Assembly: GCA_022825185.1 (NCBI GenBank)
Contig: JAJDYK010000083.1
Coordinates: 1 to 15,335, forward strand
Direction of reading: 5' to 3'
Length of the DNA: 15,335 nt
Origin: Candidatus Latescibacterota bacterium
GTDB taxonomy: Bacteria; Latescibacterota; UBA2968; UBA8231
The notes under the pieces were generated by a model. The model had not been told where the DNA came from. It saw only the letters and a program-made list of their open reading frames with translations, and did no database searches. Both the position numbers and the translations under genes were made by a program. The first letter of the stretch is position 1; every line of letters starts with the position of its first letter. Below are positions 13,998-15,335 of the stretch, one piece after another.

Positions 13998-14075
13998 TTA
14001 ATTAGGAATTAAAAATTAAAATTAGAAATTGGGCGCGGCGAGCACACTAATTCTCAATTTTTAATTCCCAATTGA
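13998..14075. repeat. AT-rich inverted repeat between ymdB and xseA
   Basis: AATTAGGAATTAAAAATT (14000-14017) and AATTTTTAATTCCCAATT (14056-14073) are inverted with a single mismatch over 18 bp; the flanking bases extend the pairing weakly. Inside, AATTAG (14020-14025) pairs with CTAATT (14047-14052), leaving a GC-rich loop. The block is far more AT-rich than the genes on either side. It can form a cruciform or an RNA hairpin with T-runs, so it may end the rny-ymdB transcript in both directions. Its style resembles dispersed short AT-rich repeats (MITE-like) found in other bacteria. Confidence 0.7.
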
Positions 14076-14090
14076 TTACCCGGAGCACCT

Positions 14091-15335
14091 ATGTCCTTTC
14101 AAGAGCCGCTCTTTTGGACCGACGCCGAAGATGCAACTCACCGGCCTTACTCGGTCTCCGAAATCACCAGCCAAGTCAAGGGGCTGCTCGAAGAGAGCCT
14201 ACCCAAGTGCTGGGTCGAGGGCGAGATCTCTCAGTACACCCACCACAGCTCTGGCCACCGCTATTTCACGCTCAAAGACAATGCGAGCCAGCTGAGCGCA
14301 GTGATGTTCAAATGGCAGGCCGGCTCGCTCTCCTTCAGCCCTCAACAGGGCATGCAGGTGCAGGTGTACGGACATATCTCCGTCTTCGAGCGCGCCGGGA
14401 AGTACCAACTCTACGCCGAGCAAATCAAACCCGCTGGCGTCGGCGAGTTGGCCATCGCCTTCGAGCAGCTCAAAAATCGCCTAGCGGCTGAAGGTCTTTT
14501 CGACGAAAGCCGCAAGCGACCCCTGCCCCCGTATCCCCGCAAAATCGGCGTGGTAACCTCGCCGACAGGCGCGGCCATCCGCGACATCATCCAAATCCTC
14601 GACCGCCGCGCCCCGGACATCGAGATCGTCCTCTGTCCCGCACGGGTCCAAGGCGAAGGGGCCGCCGCTGAGGTCGCCGAAGCCATCGCCAGTTTAAATC
14701 AACTAGACGACATCGACGTGTTGATCGTCGGCCGCGGCGGTGGTGCGCCCGAAGACCTCTGGCCCTTCAACGACGAATCCGTCGCCCGAGCCATCTACCA
14801 GTCGCCGCAACCCGTCATCTCTGCCGTCGGTCACGAGATCGACTACACCATCGCCGACTACGTGGCCGACTGCCGCGCTCCAACCCCCTCGGCTGCGGCC
14901 GAAATGGTCGCCCGCGAACGCAGCGCCCTGCGCGAGCGCGTCGCCGAGCAACAAGGCCGCTTGCTAGCGGAAATGGAGCGCTATCTCAGCTCCTTAGAGG
15001 AGCGGTTGCGCCACTGCGACCCGGACCGCCTGCGCGCACGCCTCGACGACCACTTGCAGCAACAAAGCCTATATCTCGACGAGCGACGCCAAGCTCTTTC
15101 TACCGCTTTCGATTGGTTTTTGCGCACGCGGATAGAGTCCCTAGCCACCGCCACCACCCGCCTCGACGACCTCAGCCCGCTCACGAGCCTAGCGCGCGGT
15201 TTTGCCCTAGTGGAACGCGTCGCCAATAAACGTCTCGTCCGCGACGGCAACGAGCTTCAGCCAGGCGATAAACTGCAACTGCGCTTTCGCCGCGGAGGCG
15301 CTATCTGCCGTGTGGAGGAGAAACTCAATGAGTGA
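14091..15335 (+). CDS. xseA: Exodeoxyribonuclease VII large subunit
   Basis: XseA is the catalytic subunit of ExoVII, which degrades single-stranded DNA in both directions to acid-insoluble then short oligonucleotides in repair and recombination. The complete gene gives 414 residues, within the family range. An N-terminal OB-fold DNA-binding domain (about 18-115; SVSEITSQVKGLLEESLPKC, then GEISQYTHHSSGHRYFTLKD) precedes the catalytic domain with KIGVVTSPTGAAIRDIIQIL (151-170), VGRGGGAPEDLWPFNDE (213-229), GHEIDYTIADYVADCRAPTPSAAAE (the GHE.DYT motif at 247-253 and the RAPTPSAAAE motif at 262-271), a coiled-coil stalk and a C-terminal segment. GGAG lies 5 nt before the ATG. The stop overlaps the probable start of xseB. 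Confidence 0.97.
   Translation: MSFQEPLFWTDAEDATHRPYSVSEITSQVKGLLEESLPKCWVEGEISQYTHHSSGHRYFTLKDNASQLSAVMFKWQAGSLSFSPQQGMQVQVYGHISVFERAGKYQLYAEQIKPAGVGELAIAFEQLKNRLAAEGLFDESRKRPLPPYPRKIGVVTSPTGAAIRDIIQILDRRAPDIEIVLCPARVQGEGAAAEVAEAIASLNQLDDIDVLIVGRGGGAPEDLWPFNDESVARAIYQSPQPVISAVGHEIDYTIADYVADCRAPTPSAAAEMVARERSALRERVAEQQGRLLAEMERYLSSLEERLRHCDPDRLRARLDDHLQQQSLYLDERRQALSTAFDWFLRTRIESLATATTRLDDLSPLTSLARGFALVERVANKRLVRDGNELQPGDKLQLRFRRGGAICRVEEKLNE
15328..15335 (+). CDS. xseB: Start of probable xseB (ExoVII small subunit), cut by window edge
   Basis: ATG at 15328 opens a second frame (Met-Ser-...) overlapping the last 8 nt of xseA. A strong ribosome-binding site, GGAGGAG (15314-15320), stands 7 nt before it; inside a coding region this points to a translated downstream gene. 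xseB usually follows xseA directly and often starts Met-Ser, so it is the best guess. Only two full codons are visible, so identity rests on context. Confidence 0.5.

Noticed and set aside
1..15335. Search for CRISPR arrays, tRNA genes, transposases, phage genes, toxin-antitoxin or defence systems
   Set aside because: No regular repeat-spacer pattern, cloverleaf-like sequence or recognisable mobile or defence protein was seen; nearly all DNA is covered by conserved housekeeping genes.

Overview
The window looks like chromosomal housekeeping DNA from a free-standing Gram-negative bacterium. Two outer-membrane-related modules (a TonB/ExbBD energiser and an Omp85-type beta-barrel) sit beside acetyl-CoA carboxylase beta, SurE, and a translation / cell-division / RNA-decay block. 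GC content is moderately high by eye, with short AT-rich islands between genes. The paired ExbD proteins sharing a PTASMADI motif, and the order rpmI-rplT-pheS-pheT-zapB-like-zapA-rny-ymdB-xseA, suggest a deep-branching FCB-type or related phylum (Gemmatimonadota- or Latescibacterota-like). That placement is inference; no single gene proves it. There are no rRNA or tRNA genes, no CRISPR array, no transposase and no phage gene.

Layout. (1) Positions 1-2913, minus strand: a five-gene operon reading TPR protein, ExbB, ExbD, ExbD, TonB. TonB runs off the left edge, and the exb/ton genes are packed with gaps of a few bases or overlaps. (2) 2914-3255: a divergent AT-rich control region holding direct repeats and a leader hairpin. 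(3) 3256-4110, plus strand: accD, starting at TTG. (4) 4107-6261, minus strand: surE, then an overlapping Omp85-like barrel gene lacking POTRA domains. The accD and omp85 stop codons share the palindrome CTAG. (5) 6262-6379: a compact divergent promoter pair. (6) 6380-6643: an unnamed 87-residue protein, probably translated from a leaderless mRNA. (7) 6737-15335, plus strand: a good promoter, rpmI, rplT, a hairpin terminator or attenuator, pheS, pheT, a ZapB-like coiled-coil gene, zapA, rny, ymdB, an AT-rich inverted repeat, xseA and the first codons of xseB.

How the genes fit together. The minus-strand left block is an inner-membrane proton-driven motor (ExbB plus two ExbDs) with a TonB arm and a predicted exported TPR protein. 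It would power outer-membrane transport or an envelope process. The right block joins translation (L35, L20, PheRS), Z-ring assembly (ZapA/ZapB-like), mRNA decay (RNase Y with its usual partner YmdB) and DNA repair (ExoVII).

I did not find a wholly new system. The observations most worth following are the RNase Y whose HD metal-site motifs have lost several conserved residues, the leaderless 87-residue protein with a faint ImmA/IrrE-like look, the POTRA-less barrel coupled to SurE, and the 78-bp AT-rich inverted repeat before xseA.
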